Origin: Planctomycetaceae bacterium | GTDB lineage: Bacteria > Planctomycetota > Planctomycetia > Pirellulales > UBA1268 | Assembly (NCBI GenBank): GCA_021300535.1 | Contig: JAJTED010000132.1 | Span: 1-35,491 of the forward strand | DNA length: 35,491 nt | Direction: 5' to 3' | Part shown: positions 34,481 to 35,491 of the stretch, piece after piece | Position numbering within the stretch: position 1 is the stretch's first letter | Layout: each line of letters opens with the position of its first letter | Position numbers and translations under genes: made by a program | Notes under the pieces: model-generated | What the model was told of the DNA's origin: nothing | Database searches by the model: none | Seen by the model: the letters and a program-made list of their open reading frames with translations, nothing else

Positions 34481-35491
34481 TCACGCCGGCGGCGCGGGCA
34501 GCACGACCTCGATGGTCGTGCCCGCGCCCGGGGCGCTGGTGATTCGCGGCTCGCCGCCGAGCAGCCGCGACCGCTGCCGGATCCCCTCCAGGCCGAAGCG
34601 TTCCTCGGGCACGCGGGTCGGGTCGAAGCCGCGGCCGTCGTCCGCGACGAGGATTCGCAGGCTGTCGGCCGATCGGGAGAGGTCGATCCGCAAGTGCCGT
34701 GCGTGGGCGTGCTTGCGGGCGTTGCCGATCCCCTCCTGCACGATGCGAAACACGCTGGTCTCCAGCTGGGGAGGCAGGCGGGCGCCCGGCAGCGCGTGCG
34801 TGAACGACACGTCGCGGATCTCCTTGCGGGCGTCGTCCACGAGCGATTCGACCGCCTCGACGAGGCCCAGCTCGTCGAGCGCCGGGGGCCGCAGCCCACC
34901 GATCAGCCGCCGCGACTCCTCGGCCGCGGCCTGCAGCAGCCGCAGCGACTCGTCGAACTCGTGCGCGGCGGCCGGTGGGCAGGCATACTGGCACGCGTGG
35001 AGATGCATCAGCGCCCCGGCGAGGTACTGGGCCAGCCCGTCATGGATCTCGTAGGACACGAGCTGCCGCTCCCGCTCCTGGATCTCGAGCAGCCGGCGGA
35101 GCAGGTTGCGCTCGTGCTCGAGTTTTCGCTCGGAGTTCTTGAGGGCGAGAATATCCTCGCAGCACATGATCACCGCCTCGACCTGGCCGGCGACGTGCAC
35201 CGGCCCGAGGCGGATCGAGAAGAAGAGGAGCTCGCCGCCGATGCCGCGGACCGTCGTCTCCAGGCTCCGCGGCTCCGCGGTCTCGAACACCTCCTGCACC
35301 ATTCGTGACAGCTGCACCGCCGATTCCGGGACCGTGAATTGCAGCATGCTGCGATCGATGACCTGATCGGTCGTGTACCCGTCGCCGACGCGATTGGCGA
35401 ACACGATCGTGCCCTCCCGATCGACCACGACGATGTAGTCGCCGGAGGTGCGGCACACGGCCTCCCAGAGCGGCCCCGGATCGCGGAGCAC
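34481..35491 (-). CDS. PAS-domain sensor histidine kinase, NarL/DegS type, start at or beyond window edge
   Basis: The visible 336 residues start with a PAS domain (about 8-115; SGDYIVVVDREGTIVFANRVG). A coiled linker (NSERKLEHERNLLRRLLEIQERER) leads to a HisKA_3 dimerisation domain with H150 in YEIHDGLAQYLAGAL. The HATPase follows with FRIVQEGIGNARKHA (N-box), VADDGRGFD (G1) and RFGLEGIRQRSRLLGG (G2). No membrane helix is seen. Such kinases signal to response regulators with LuxR-type DNA-binding domains; none is in the window. A GTG occurs at the very last codon, so the true start may be there or upstream. Confidence 0.9.
   Translation of the reverse strand: MLRDPGPLWEAVCRTSGDYIVVVDREGTIVFANRVGDGYTTDQVIDRSMLQFTVPESAVQLSRMVQEVFETAEPRSLETTVRGIGGELLFFSIRLGPVHVAGQVEAVIMCCEDILALKNSERKLEHERNLLRRLLEIQERERQLVSYEIHDGLAQYLAGALMHLHACQYACPPAAAHEFDESLRLLQAAAEESRRLIGGLRPPALDELGLVEAVESLVDDARKEIRDVSFTHALPGARLPPQLETSVFRIVQEGIGNARKHAHARHLRIDLSRSADSLRILVADDGRGFDPTRVPEERFGLEGIRQRSRLLGGEPRITSAPGAGTTIEVVLPAPPA

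Overview
This is a GC-rich, gene-dense stretch of bacterial chromosome. The gene set fits a member of the Planctomycetota, probably near Pirellulales. The signs are a yeast-type PurC, an AroD-AroE fusion, ATP synthase subunits with presequences and His-rich segments, an FHA-GAF-SpoIIE phosphatase, and few strong Shine-Dalgarno sites. The taxonomy is inference; there is no rRNA in the window.

Layout, plus strand: the 3' part of an error-prone polymerase (dnaE2), purC, aroC, an unrecognised membrane-anchored protein, a fatty acid desaturase, rpsO-pnp, an NtrB/NtrC-like pair, mutL, aroDE-aroK-prepilin peptidase, an OmpA-like lipoprotein, hisH-hisA and a serine acetyltransferase. A 710-bp non-coding block of hairpin repeats follows (about 21045-21754). 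On the minus strand, read from 30758 down to 22532, is a full F-type ATP synthase operon (atpZ-like, a small membrane protein, atpB, E, F, H, A, G, D, C), then an alpha/beta hydrolase. corA diverges from it. After a second hairpin-repeat block come a minus-strand tRNA-Gln, an FHA-GAF-PP2C phosphatase, a small unrecognised gene and a convergent PAS histidine kinase that runs off the window.

The strongest unexpected signal is a set of in-frame structural changes in otherwise intact housekeeping genes. RpsO lacks about 38 internal residues. MutL lacks the segment that holds the VDVNVHPTK motif. AtpD lacks about 21 residues, including the catalytic GVGERTRE loop. HisH carries a perfect 45-bp tandem duplication. 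Each keeps the reading frame and no frameshift was found in any gene. These are either real, and very unusual, or an assembly or consensus problem that must be excluded first.

The second signal is a dispersed family of REP-like hairpins. Copies differ only at paired stem positions (C-G swapped for G-C), so base pairing appears to be conserved. They form 124-bp and 34-bp tandem arrays and an inverted pair.

Promoter-like TTGCCG-17-TANNAT boxes precede the OmpA-like and cysE genes. At hisH and cysE the -10 box lies so close to the ATG that leaderless transcripts are plausible.
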